NCBI RefSeq assembly: GCF_027853245.1
Contig: NZ_JAPTZM010000003.1
Reading direction: 5' to 3' (one strand)
DNA from: Atlantibacter subterraneus
Lineage (GTDB): Bacteria > Pseudomonadota > Gammaproteobacteria > Enterobacterales > Enterobacteriaceae
DNA: 64,000 bases
This document shows, one piece after another, positions 52,001 to 59,748 of the stretch (positions are counted from its first letter, which is position 1; each line of letters starts with the position of its first letter). Both the position numbers and the translations under genes were made by a program. The notes under the pieces are model-generated. The model did no database searches. It was not told where the DNA came from and saw only the letters and a program-made list of their open reading frames with translations.

Positions 52001-53488
52001 TTATGACGTTTTTTGCGCGTTACCGCCGCTCTCTGCGCTATTTATGTCCTGCCGGGCAAAAATCACTTCCATGCGCGCGCCGCCGAGCAGGCTTTCGCCG
52101 GGAATAATCTGGCCGCCATACTGCTCAACGATCTCCCGCGCTACCGACAGCCCCACTCCCTGACCGGGACGCAATGTGTCTACCCGCTGCCCGCGATCGA
52201 AGATCAGCGAGCGCTTGCTGAGCGGGATGCCGGGACCGTCGTCATCGACGAACAGATGCAGCGCGTCATCGGTTTGCCGGGTGGTGATCTCGACAAACTC
52301 CAGGCAATATTTGCAGGCGTTATCCAGCACGTTGCCCATGACTTCCATAAAGTCATTCTTTTCGCCCATAAACATGGTTTCCGGGGAGATATCCAGCGTG
52401 ATGGTGACCCCCTTGCGCTGATAAACCTTATTCAATGCCGATGTCAGGTTATCCAGCAGCGGGGCCACGGAGTGCAGCTCGCGGCTCATCAGCACGTTGC
52501 CGCCGCGCATGCTGGCACGATGCAGGTAATAGCCGATCTGCTGGGAAATGCGGCTGATTTGCTCCAGCATCACCGGCTCGGCCTGGCTAACGGTCATCTT
52601 ATCGGTACGCAGCGATCGCAGGGTGCTTTGCAGCACCGCCAGCGGCGTTTTCAGGCTATGGGTGAGATCGGTCAGCGTGGTGCGGTATTTGTCATAGCGC
52701 TCGCGCTCGCTGGTCAACAGGCGGTTAAGGTTGGTTACCAGGCTGGTGAGTTCGCGGGTGGTTTCAGGGTTGAGATGTTCACGGTGATGCTCTTCCAGCT
52801 CGCGCACCTCGCGGGCCAGCGACTGGATAGGCCGCAGGCTCCACCACGCCGCCAGCCACAGCAGCGGGATCACCAGCAGCAGGTTGGCGATCAGTACATA
52901 GACAAACCAGCTCCACACCATATACGAACGCTTGAGTTCGATGGGAATGGTATCCACCACCACAATGGTCAGCGCGGGCATCAGTTCGGTAGCCGGGTAC
53001 TGATTCACCGCCACCGAATGGGTCATCTCATAGTTATCATCGTCGTCGCGAAATTCACGCAGCTGTTTTTGCAGGGTTAAATCGGTGCCCAGCAGCGCGC
53101 TACTGGCGGAAAAATCGGTTTCCAGCTCATGAAAGCCGTTAGCCGTCAGCCATTCCGGGCGGATCGCTTTGACTAACAGCGGCACGTCACGCTGCACCCA
53201 CAGCAGATGCCCGCGCTCGTCATAAATCATCGCCATGGTTGGACTTTGCAGGTTGAGGTTTTCCGGGATCTCAACGCTGATTTTGCCGTTTTGCCACTTT
53301 GCCAGGGTGTAGAACAGATTGCTCTCGCCGCGCAGTAGCCGGAAGGTAGTCTTATCAAAGCTGACGCTGTAGCCCACCAGCGCCACCATGCCGTAAGCCA
53401 GCGACAGCACCAGCACCACGGCGGCGGTCGCCAGCAGGAAGCGCACCCGCAGCGAGAGAGGGAAAAGGTGCCTCAGGAGTTTTTTCAT
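52001..53488 (-). CDS. phoQ: PhoQ, Mg2+/antimicrobial-peptide sensor histidine kinase
   Basis: A 495-residue sensor kinase. TM1 is at about 17-40, followed by a periplasmic PAS-like sensor domain with the acidic membrane-facing patch (RDDDDNYE) that binds divalent cations. Then come TM2 (about 194-215), HAMP, the dimerisation helix with the phospho-histidine in LTHSLKTPLAVLQS, and the ATP-binding domain (NVLDNACKYC, DDGPGIP, GQGVGLSVAREI). It is about nine residues longer than E. coli PhoQ, mainly at the C-terminus (ARQDINSAESGGNAQKTS). MgrB, its inhibitor, is encoded at 3.25 kb. It overlaps phoP by four bases. Confidence 0.97.
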   Translation of the reverse strand: MKKLLRHLFPLSLRVRFLLATAAVVLVLSLAYGMVALVGYSVSFDKTTFRLLRGESNLFYTLAKWQNGKISVEIPENLNLQSPTMAMIYDERGHLLWVQRDVPLLVKAIRPEWLTANGFHELETDFSASSALLGTDLTLQKQLREFRDDDDNYEMTHSVAVNQYPATELMPALTIVVVDTIPIELKRSYMVWSWFVYVLIANLLLVIPLLWLAAWWSLRPIQSLAREVRELEEHHREHLNPETTRELTSLVTNLNRLLTSERERYDKYRTTLTDLTHSLKTPLAVLQSTLRSLRTDKMTVSQAEPVMLEQISRISQQIGYYLHRASMRGGNVLMSRELHSVAPLLDNLTSALNKVYQRKGVTITLDISPETMFMGEKNDFMEVMGNVLDNACKYCLEFVEITTRQTDDALHLFVDDDGPGIPLSKRSLIFDRGQRVDTLRPGQGVGLSVAREIVEQYGGQIIPGESLLGGARMEVIFARQDINSAESGGNAQKTS

Positions 53489-54159
53489 GGACGCAGATCG
53501 AAGCGGTAACCCTGGCCGCGCACGGTGGTAATCACATCAACCGGATGTTCGGCGAGGATTTTTTTGCGCAGACGGCCCATCAGCACATCAATCGTGTGGC
53601 TCTCGCGCAGCTCCGCGTCGGGGTAAAGTTGCAGCATCAGCGAATCCTTGCTCACCACTTTGCCGTTATTGCGGATGAGCGTTTCCATGATGGTGTATTC
53701 AAATGCGGTGAGCTTCACCGGGGTGTCATTGATGGAAAACTCCCGGCGCGACAGGTCGAGCTGAAACGGCGGCATTGTGATCACCTGCGAGGCCAGGCCG
53801 CTGTTGCGCCGGAGCAGTACCTGGATCCGCGCCACCACTTCTTCGATATGAAAGGGCTTGGTGACGTAGTCATCCGCCCCCGCGCCCAGCACTTCGACTT
53901 TGTCCTGCCAGCCTTCGCGCGCCGTCAGCACCAGCACCGGGATGGTCACGTCATGGCCGCGCCAGCGACGGATCAGCGATAAACCATCTTCGTCAGGCAG
54001 GCCGAGATCGACAATGGCAATGTCCGGCACATGCTCATTAAGAAAATAGTCCGCTTCTTTGGCATCCTCGGCGGCATCGACCTGATGCCCCAGCTCCGTT
54101 AACTGCACCTTGAGATGGTGACGCAGCAGGGCATTATCTTCGACAACCAGTACGCGCAT
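53485..54159 (-). CDS. phoP: PhoP, response regulator of low Mg2+ and envelope stress
   Basis: A 224-residue OmpR-type regulator. The receiver domain has an acidic start (VEDNALL), phospho-acceptor D51 in VDLGLPDEDG, and K101 in VTKPFH. The C-terminal winged helix (about 128-223) ends GQGYRFDLRP. It activates mgrB, itself and many envelope and virulence genes. A perfect PhoP box lies upstream (54219-54235). Length is within a residue of E. coli. Confidence 0.97.
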   Translation of the reverse strand: MRVLVVEDNALLRHHLKVQLTELGHQVDAAEDAKEADYFLNEHVPDIAIVDLGLPDEDGLSLIRRWRGHDVTIPVLVLTAREGWQDKVEVLGAGADDYVTKPFHIEEVVARIQVLLRRNSGLASQVITMPPFQLDLSRREFSINDTPVKLTAFEYTIMETLIRNNGKVVSKDSLMLQLYPDAELRESHTIDVLMGRLRKKILAEHPVDVITTVRGQGYRFDLRP

Positions 54160-54200
54160 GTTTAACCCTCATCAGGAATCTGTTTCATAGTGTAACGCCA

Positions 54201-54235
54201 ATTATCGGCAGCGGGTGTTAAACCAGGTTTAAACA
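54201..54235 (-). promoter_or_regulatory. Autoregulated PhoP promoter of phoPQ
   Basis: On the minus strand TGTTTA-N5-GGTTTA (54235 to 54219) is an exact PhoP box. It is followed after 12 bases by the -10 element GATAAT (54206 to 54201). This is the standard architecture of class II PhoP-activated promoters. Confidence 0.88.
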
Positions 54236-54244
54236 CCCTGATTG

Positions 54245-55168
54245 CTAACGGTTAATTGAGCGTGCCATGCGGCTGTAGGTGTGGCGAACGCCGCGGATGG
54301 CGACGCTGTAGGTGAAAATATTCTCCGGCAGCGCCAGCCCGGCATAGCCAGTATCGCCAATATGATGAATATCGGCTCCGGCCATCTTACTCATTAGCGC
54401 CATTTGGCGAATCGTTTCGCGGTCAGCGCCTTCCTGAGAGGTGCCGATGGCGGTCATCGCCAGCGCACCGCGCTGGTGGGTGAAGTCGATCAGCGCAGCA
54501 ACGCGCTCCACGGTCATGCCCGGAATGGTGCCGGGGGCCGGGACCAGCACCACGTCCGCGCCGTTATCGATAAACAGCGCGATATCCTGTTCGGTCAGCA
54601 GGGCGCTGCCGCTTTCCCGCACAATACCCGCGCCGTGCATTTTGCCGGTGATCAGCACCAGCTTATCGCCGACTTGCGCACGGATCAGATTCAGTGATTC
54701 GGCAATCGCCTGATTGCTGACGCCGTTATTGGGGTTGCCGGTCAGCACCACGATCCGCGCGCCCATCTCATACAGCTTGCGGGCGTTATCGGCGGTCGCC
54801 GCGCGGCCTGGCGTCATCTGCCAGAATTCATCGTGCTGGCTGGCATGGGCCGGATCCACTGCCTCCAGGTTCACGCCAATGACCCGCCCGGTCAGGCGCT
54901 GTAGCTCGCGCAATGTCTCCTGCGGGTCAATCCCGGCGGGCAGGCCGTTAATCACCGGCGCAGAGACGTCGAACAGGTTGAGCAGCAGGATATCCGCCCC
55001 CTGGCTGGCGGCGAGTTCGGCATTGGTGATGTTGTTCAACAGCGGGGGGATCGCGCCGATACACTCGCTGACCAGGATACGGCCTTCACTGGCGCGAATG
55101 GCGTAAATCAGATCGTCTTTTTCAATGTTCGCCAGATCCGAGGCGCTGCAATCAAGATAACGTTTCAT
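54245..55168 (-). CDS. TIM-barrel-like protein of unknown function between phoP and purB
   Basis: A 307-residue protein. Its alternating beta/alpha pattern suggests a TIM barrel: RILVSECI, GADILLLNLFDV, RVIGVNLEAVD, ARIVVLTGNPNNGVSNQAI, DKLVLITGKMHGAG, GADVVLVPAPGTIPGM and GADIHHIGDTGYAGLALPENI. It has no signal peptide. Homologues in related genera are often labelled haloacid dehalogenase-like, which the sequence does not support because no DxD phosphatase motif is seen at the N-terminus. The Ca. 5-residue loops after strands (GNPNN, GKMHGAG, APGT, GDTG) look like phosphate or metal binding. It is not at this place in E. coli. It has its own unit: the purB terminator lies upstream. Ribosome-binding site AGGAG. 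Confidence 0.85.
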   Translation of the reverse strand: MKRYLDCSASDLANIEKDDLIYAIRASEGRILVSECIGAIPPLLNNITNAELAASQGADILLLNLFDVSAPVINGLPAGIDPQETLRELQRLTGRVIGVNLEAVDPAHASQHDEFWQMTPGRAATADNARKLYEMGARIVVLTGNPNNGVSNQAIAESLNLIRAQVGDKLVLITGKMHGAGIVRESGSALLTEQDIALFIDNGADVVLVPAPGTIPGMTVERVAALIDFTHQRGALAMTAIGTSQEGADRETIRQMALMSKMAGADIHHIGDTGYAGLALPENIFTYSVAIRGVRHTYSRMARSINR

Positions 55169-55218
55169 CTTTATTCTCCTGTGGTTTTCTTTACGCTACC
55201 CCAGCAGCGAATGGCAGG

Positions 55219-55245
55219 CAAAAAAAACGCCGCCCGAAGGCGGCG
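55219..55245 (-). terminator. Terminator of purB
   Basis: On the minus strand GCCGCCTTCGGGCGGCG forms a stable stem with a TTCG-type loop, followed by TTTTTTTT. Confidence 0.92.
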
Positions 55246-55270
55246 CAACTCGCAGATTTTTTGACAAGCC

Positions 55271-56641
55271 TTATTTCAGCTCGTTTACCATATCCACCGC
55301 GCGGCCAATATAGTTTGCCGGGGTCATGGCCTTCAGGCGGGTTTTCTCGTGTTCCGGCAGATCCAGCCCGTCGATAAACTGCTTCATGCCTTCGGCATCC
55401 ACGCGCTTGCCGCGGGTCAGCTCTTTGAGTTTTTCATACGGCTTTTCGATGCCGTAACGGCGCATCACGGTCTGGATCGGCTCTGCCAGCACTTCCCAGT
55501 TGTGATCCAGTTCGTCCAGCAGGCGATCCGCATTCACTTCCAGTTTGCTGACGCCCTTCAGGGTGGACTGATAGGCGATCAGCGCATAGCCCAGCCCCAC
55601 GCCCAGGTTGCGCAGCACGGTGGAATCGGTGAGGTCGCGCTGCCAGCGGGATACCGGCAGTTTGCTCGCCAGGTGCTGCAATACCGCGTTGGACAGGCCC
55701 AGGTTGCCTTCGGAGTTTTCGAAGTCAATCGGGTTCACTTTATGCGGCATGGTGGACGAGCCGATTTCACCAGCGATGGTTTTCTGCTTGAAGTGGTTCA
55801 GGGCGATGTAGCCCCACACGTCGCGGTCGAAGTCGATCAGAATGGTGTTGAAACGCGCCACGCAGTCGAACAGTTCCGCGATGTAGTCATGCGGCTCAAT
55901 CTGGGTGGTGTACGGGTTCCACTGAATGCCCAGCGAGGTGACAAACTCTTCGCTGAACTGGTGCCAGTCCACTTCCGGGTAGGCGGCGATATGGGCGTTG
56001 TAGTTGCCCACCGCGCCGTTGATTTTGCCGAGGATTTCCACCTGCTCGAGCTGGCGGTACTGGCGCTCCATACGGTACGCCACGTTGGCCATCTCTTTGC
56101 CCATGGTGGACGGGGTCGCCGGCTGGCCGTGGGTGCGCGACAGCAGCGGCAGATCGCGGTACTCGTGCGCCAGCGCTTTCACGGCGTCAATCACCTGGCG
56201 CCAGTACGGCAGCAGCACGTCCTGACGGGCGGTTAGCAGCATCAGCGCGTGCGACAGGTTATTGATGTCTTCTGAGGTGCAGGCGAAGTGGATAAACTCA
56301 GACACCGCATGCAGCGCCGGGACATCCGCCACTTTCTCTTTCAGGAAATATTCCACCGCTTTCACATCGTGATTGGTGGTGCGTTCGATAGTTTTGATGC
56401 GCGCGGCATCGGCTTCATTAAACTGCGCCACGATCGCATCAAGGAAATCGTTTGCGTCTGCGTCAAAAGCAGGAACTTCCTTGATCGCTGCGTGCGCGGC
56501 CAATTTTTGCAGCCAACGTACTTCGACCTGTACGCGGAATTTCAGCAAGCCGAACTCGCTGAAAATAGCGCGCAGAGCGCTGACTTTATCGCCGTAACGT
56601 CCATCAATCGGGGATACGGCGGTCAGGGAGGATAATTCCAT
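55271..56641 (-). CDS. purB: PurB, adenylosuccinate lyase
   Basis: A 456-residue fumarase/aspartase-superfamily enzyme acting twice in purine synthesis, on SAICAR and on adenylosuccinate, releasing fumarate each time. The superfamily signature GEIGSSTMPHKVNPIDFENSEGN is present. Active-site segments TTNHDVKAVEYFL and LSRTHGQPATPS are also visible. ATG at 56641 (MELSSLTAVSP) gives the E. coli length; the eight upstream codons are not conserved. A PurR operator lies inside the gene at codon 62. hflD precedes it, as in E. coli. Confidence 0.97.
   Translation of the reverse strand: MELSSLTAVSPIDGRYGDKVSALRAIFSEFGLLKFRVQVEVRWLQKLAAHAAIKEVPAFDADANDFLDAIVAQFNEADAARIKTIERTTNHDVKAVEYFLKEKVADVPALHAVSEFIHFACTSEDINNLSHALMLLTARQDVLLPYWRQVIDAVKALAHEYRDLPLLSRTHGQPATPSTMGKEMANVAYRMERQYRQLEQVEILGKINGAVGNYNAHIAAYPEVDWHQFSEEFVTSLGIQWNPYTTQIEPHDYIAELFDCVARFNTILIDFDRDVWGYIALNHFKQKTIAGEIGSSTMPHKVNPIDFENSEGNLGLSNAVLQHLASKLPVSRWQRDLTDSTVLRNLGVGLGYALIAYQSTLKGVSKLEVNADRLLDELDHNWEVLAEPIQTVMRRYGIEKPYEKLKELTRGKRVDAEGMKQFIDGLDLPEHEKTRLKAMTPANYIGRAVDMVNELK
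56442..56457 (-). promoter_or_regulatory. Intragenic PurR roadblock operator in purB
   Basis: On the minus strand ACGCAAACGATTTCCT matches every specified base of the PurR consensus ANGCAANCGNTTNCNT. It begins at codon 62 of purB, the same place as the E. coli operator that blocks elongating RNA polymerase. Confidence 0.88.
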
Positions 56642-56658
56642 CAGTGACTCCTGGGAGG

Positions 56659-57288
56659 TTAACAATGAGCAAGAATTTGTTTCGCCTGATTGGTCAGACG
56701 ATTACGAGAAAACATTAATTGCAGGCGGCCACCGCCGACCTGGTGCCACAATACTGCGGCGCGAATACCGGCCAGCAGCGCGGCACGCACTTTGGCCTGC
56801 ACCTGCGGGCTTTGCAGCACGGCAGGAGAGCCGGTGACCTGGATCCGCGGGCCTAACGGGCTAACCACGTCGACATAGATGCCCGCCATGGCGCTTAACA
56901 GGGTTTCTGATTCGAGATCGAAATGCTCCAGCTGACGTTGCAGGCCGTCGATACGGTCTCCGAGGGTTTGCAGCGCCCCTTTGGCGGAGTTGAGTTTGCG
57001 CTCCAGCACCATCAGGCTCAGGGTATAACGCGTCAGCTCGGCGTTAAGCCCCTGGCGGTTGTTGGCGTTCAGTACGCCCAACAAGGTTTCCAGCCCCAGC
57101 TTCAGGTTCGCTTCGCTGCCGCCGAAGACGCCCAGCGTGGAATCCGGGTTCAGGTCGATAACGCTGTTCAGCGACACGTGCATCGCGTCGCTGTCGCAGT
57201 GCCCCTGATGCGCCAGTTGCTGCACCAGACGCGCCGACTGGCAGATGCCTGCCAGCGCCAGGGTGATGTCGTAATAGTTCTTCGCCAC
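56659..57288 (-). CDS. hflD: HflD, high-frequency lysogenisation protein
   Basis: A 209-residue helical, membrane-associated protein. In E. coli it binds phage lambda CII and exposes it to FtsH, affecting the lysis-lysogeny decision; its cellular role is unclear. It has family segments YDITLALAGICQSARLVQQLAHQG and RIQVTGSPAVLQSPQVQAKVRAALLAGIRAAVLWHQVGG. It sits between mnmA and purB with short gaps, as in E. coli, and is probably in one transcript with them. Confidence 0.94.
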   Translation of the reverse strand: MAKNYYDITLALAGICQSARLVQQLAHQGHCDSDAMHVSLNSVIDLNPDSTLGVFGGSEANLKLGLETLLGVLNANNRQGLNAELTRYTLSLMVLERKLNSAKGALQTLGDRIDGLQRQLEHFDLESETLLSAMAGIYVDVVSPLGPRIQVTGSPAVLQSPQVQAKVRAALLAGIRAAVLWHQVGGGRLQLMFSRNRLTNQAKQILAHC

Positions 57289-57349
57289 GTTAAACCACTC
57301 CTTGTATACCCTGTGTCTTCAATTTGGCAGCGTTATCGGCTGCATCCGA

Positions 57350-58456
57350 TTAAACCGGCAACGGCAAGCGTTGTTCAATGATCCCGCCGCCGAGGCAGAT
57401 TTCACCCTGGTAAAACACCGCTGACTGGCCCGGCGTGACCGCCGCGACCGGTTCGTCAAAACGCACTTCGATGCGTTCATCATCCAGTGGGACGATAGTG
57501 CAGGGGATATCGGTCTGGCGGTAACGTGTTTTCACCGTGCAGCGCACGGTTTCGCGAACCGGCTCGCGGTCCACCCAGTGCAGTTGCTGGGCGATCAGGC
57601 CAACCGACATCAGACGCGGGTGGTCATGCCCCTGGGCGACAATCAGAATATTGTTGGCAACATCTTTGTCCACCACGTACCACGGATCTTCGCTGCCCTC
57701 TTTGGTGCCGCCGATGCCTAAGCCTTTGCGCTGGCCCAGGGTGTGATACATCAGACCCTGATGCTCGCCAATCTCATCGCCGTCAACGGTGATGATTTTA
57801 CCCGGCTGGGCAGGAAGATAGCGGCCTAAAAACTCGCGGAATTTGCGCTCGCCGATAAAGCAGATGCCGGTAGAGTCTTTTTTCTTCGCGGTGATCAGAT
57901 CGAGTTCTTCGGCGATGCGGCGCACTTCTGGTTTTTCCAGTTCACCCACCGGGAACAGGCTCTGGGCGATTTGCTCGTGGCCCAGGGTGTACAGGAAGTA
58001 GCTCTGATCTTTATTGCTGTCGATGCCGCGCAGCAAACGGCTTTTGCAGTCGATATCGGCGCGGCGCACATAGTGGCCGGTGGCGATGTAATCCGCGCCC
58101 AGGTCTTCGGCGGCAAATTCCAGGAAGGCTTTAAATTTGATTTCTTTATTGCACAGGATATCCGGGTTCGGCGTGCGGCCTGCTTTGTATTCGGCGAGGA
58201 AGTGCTCGAACACGTTATCCCAGTATTCCGCGGCGAAATTCACGGTATGCAGCACAATGCCGAGCTTATCGCACACGGCCTGGGCATCCGCTAAATCGGC
58301 GGCTGCGGTGCAGTACTCCTCGCCGTCGTCCTCTTCCCAGTTCTTCATGAACAGGCCTTCTACGCGATAGCCCTGCTTCAGCAGCAGGTAAGCAGAAACC
58401 GAGGAATCGACACCGCCGGACATCCCGACGATCACTTTTTTTGGGCTTTCAGACAT
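57350..58456 (-). CDS. mnmA: MnmA, tRNA-specific 2-thiouridylase
   Basis: A 368-residue enzyme that thiolates U34 of tRNA-Lys, -Glu and -Gln, taking sulfur through the Tus relay. The PP-loop GMSGGVDSSVSA activates the uridine with ATP. The catalytic cysteines are in NPDILCNKEIKF and DSTGICFIGERKFREF. The C-terminal beta-barrel domain ends GGGIIEQRLPLP. ATG at 58456 (MSESPKKVIVG) gives the E. coli length; a GTG four codons upstream is the alternative. Confidence 0.96.
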   Translation of the reverse strand: MSESPKKVIVGMSGGVDSSVSAYLLLKQGYRVEGLFMKNWEEDDGEEYCTAAADLADAQAVCDKLGIVLHTVNFAAEYWDNVFEHFLAEYKAGRTPNPDILCNKEIKFKAFLEFAAEDLGADYIATGHYVRRADIDCKSRLLRGIDSNKDQSYFLYTLGHEQIAQSLFPVGELEKPEVRRIAEELDLITAKKKDSTGICFIGERKFREFLGRYLPAQPGKIITVDGDEIGEHQGLMYHTLGQRKGLGIGGTKEGSEDPWYVVDKDVANNILIVAQGHDHPRLMSVGLIAQQLHWVDREPVRETVRCTVKTRYRQTDIPCTIVPLDDERIEVRFDEPVAAVTPGQSAVFYQGEICLGGGIIEQRLPLPV

Positions 58457-58510
58457 GGAAGTACTCACGACAAAAATCTAAGGCGGCGTATTCTAGCACG
58501 CAGTTACGGC

Positions 58511-58969
58511 TTAGGCATCCCTTGTAAACGGCCAGTTAAACTCGCCGACCACCTCAAGCGGGTAGCGCACCCCGGTCTGGTAGCTGCGAATGCTCTCCGC
58601 CACCAGCGGCGAGCGCAAATGCGCGGCGTTGAGGATTTCCTCAGCGGTGACCCAGACACAGCGTTCAATATCGCTGTCATGGGGGGTAGTGGGCAGTGGC
58701 TCATCCAGATCGATGGCGAACAGGAAACGCAGGAACGGCGTCTTATCCGGGGCAATCCACTGATGCATACGCACAAACGTCTGCGGCTGCGCGCTGATGC
58801 CGGTTTCTTCCCACAGCTCGCGCGCGGCGGCTTCAACGAGGGTTTCATCCGCTTCCAGGTGCCCGGCGGGCTGATTCCACGTCACCTTGCCGTGAACCGT
58901 TTCCTCAACCACCAAAAACTTCCCCTGCGCCTGTACCACACAGGCGACCGTAACATGCGGTTTAAACAT
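58511..58969 (-). CDS. nudJ: NudJ, Nudix phosphatase (HMP-PP / nucleoside di- and triphosphates)
   Basis: A 152-residue Nudix hydrolase. The Nudix box begins at GHLEADET and continues AARELWEETGI (about 37-59). The E. coli enzyme hydrolyses the thiamin precursor HMP-PP and various nucleotides. It begins MFKPHVTVACVVQAQGKFLVVEE. It lies between rluE and mnmA with short spacers, so it is probably co-transcribed with both. Confidence 0.93.
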   Translation of the reverse strand: MFKPHVTVACVVQAQGKFLVVEETVHGKVTWNQPAGHLEADETLVEAAARELWEETGISAQPQTFVRMHQWIAPDKTPFLRFLFAIDLDEPLPTTPHDSDIERCVWVTAEEILNAAHLRSPLVAESIRSYQTGVRYPLEVVGEFNWPFTRDA

Positions 58970-58978
58970 TCTGACTCC

Positions 58979-59632
58979 TTAAAGCGGAACGGCGCGCCAT
59001 TCGCCGTTGGCAAGGTTCTCAAGCGTGTACTCGCCCATAGCATAGCGAATCAGGCGCAGAGTAGGGTGACCGACGTGCGCGGTCATGCGCCGCACCTGGC
59101 GGTTGCGGCCTTCATAAAGGGTGATTTTTAACCAGCAGGTGGGGATCGATTTACGTTCGCGGATGGGTGGGTTACGCGGCCACAGCCAGCCGGGTTCATC
59201 GACCCGCTCTACGCCAGCGGGCAGCGTCGGCCCGTCGTTTAGCGTGACGCCATGACGCAGCGCGTCAATCGCGGCGGCATCCGGTTCACCCTCCACCTGC
59301 ACATAGTAGATTTTCCCGGTGCGTTTACCGGGCTGGGTGAGTTGCGCCTGTAGCGCGCCATCGTTGGTCAGCACCAGCAAGCCTTCGCTGTCGCGGTCAA
59401 GACGGCCTGCGGCATAGACGCCCTGCACCGGAATATAGTCCTTCAGCGTGCTGCGTCCGGCTTCATCGGTAAACTGCGGCAGCACATCGTAAGGTTTGTT
59501 AAACAGGATCAGTTGCTTCGGCCCGGCGAATTTAGGTTTGCGTGGAGCCTTGCGCGGGCTGAATCGCTCAAGCTGGTGATTTCTAAAAGAAGTTTTTGGC
59601 ATAGTGTTTTCAGACGAGACAGATTCACGCAT
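58979..59632 (-). CDS. rluE: RluE, 23S rRNA pseudouridine-2457 synthase
   Basis: A 217-residue RsuA-family pseudouridine synthase for U2457 of 23S rRNA. The catalytic motif GRLDRDSEGLLVLTNDG contains the conserved aspartate, and the RsuA-type C-terminal motif is YEGRNRQVRRMTAHVGHPTLRLIR. A basic N-terminus precedes the fold (FRNHQLERFSPRKAPRKPKF). The ATG at 59632 gives the E. coli length, but it overlaps a TATAAT-like sequence; the internal ATG at 59602 (MPKTSFRN) is an alternative. It is divergent from icd. Confidence 0.92.
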   Translation of the reverse strand: MRESVSSENTMPKTSFRNHQLERFSPRKAPRKPKFAGPKQLILFNKPYDVLPQFTDEAGRSTLKDYIPVQGVYAAGRLDRDSEGLLVLTNDGALQAQLTQPGKRTGKIYYVQVEGEPDAAAIDALRHGVTLNDGPTLPAGVERVDEPGWLWPRNPPIRERKSIPTCWLKITLYEGRNRQVRRMTAHVGHPTLRLIRYAMGEYTLENLANGEWRAVPL

Positions 59633-59748
59633 TATAACGTAATCATAAGGGCATAGCATGGGACAAAACATTCAGGTAGTATTGACCCGCCTATTACAAA
59701 TCATTAACAAAAATGCGTATCCACCCTGAGCGCTCGAAGGAGAGGTGA

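Noticed and set aside
54215..54240. Terminator hairpin after the TIM-barrel gene
   Set aside because: The dyad GGTGTTTAAACC...GGTTTAACACC is imperfect, lacks a T-run and is explained by the PhoP box direct repeat.
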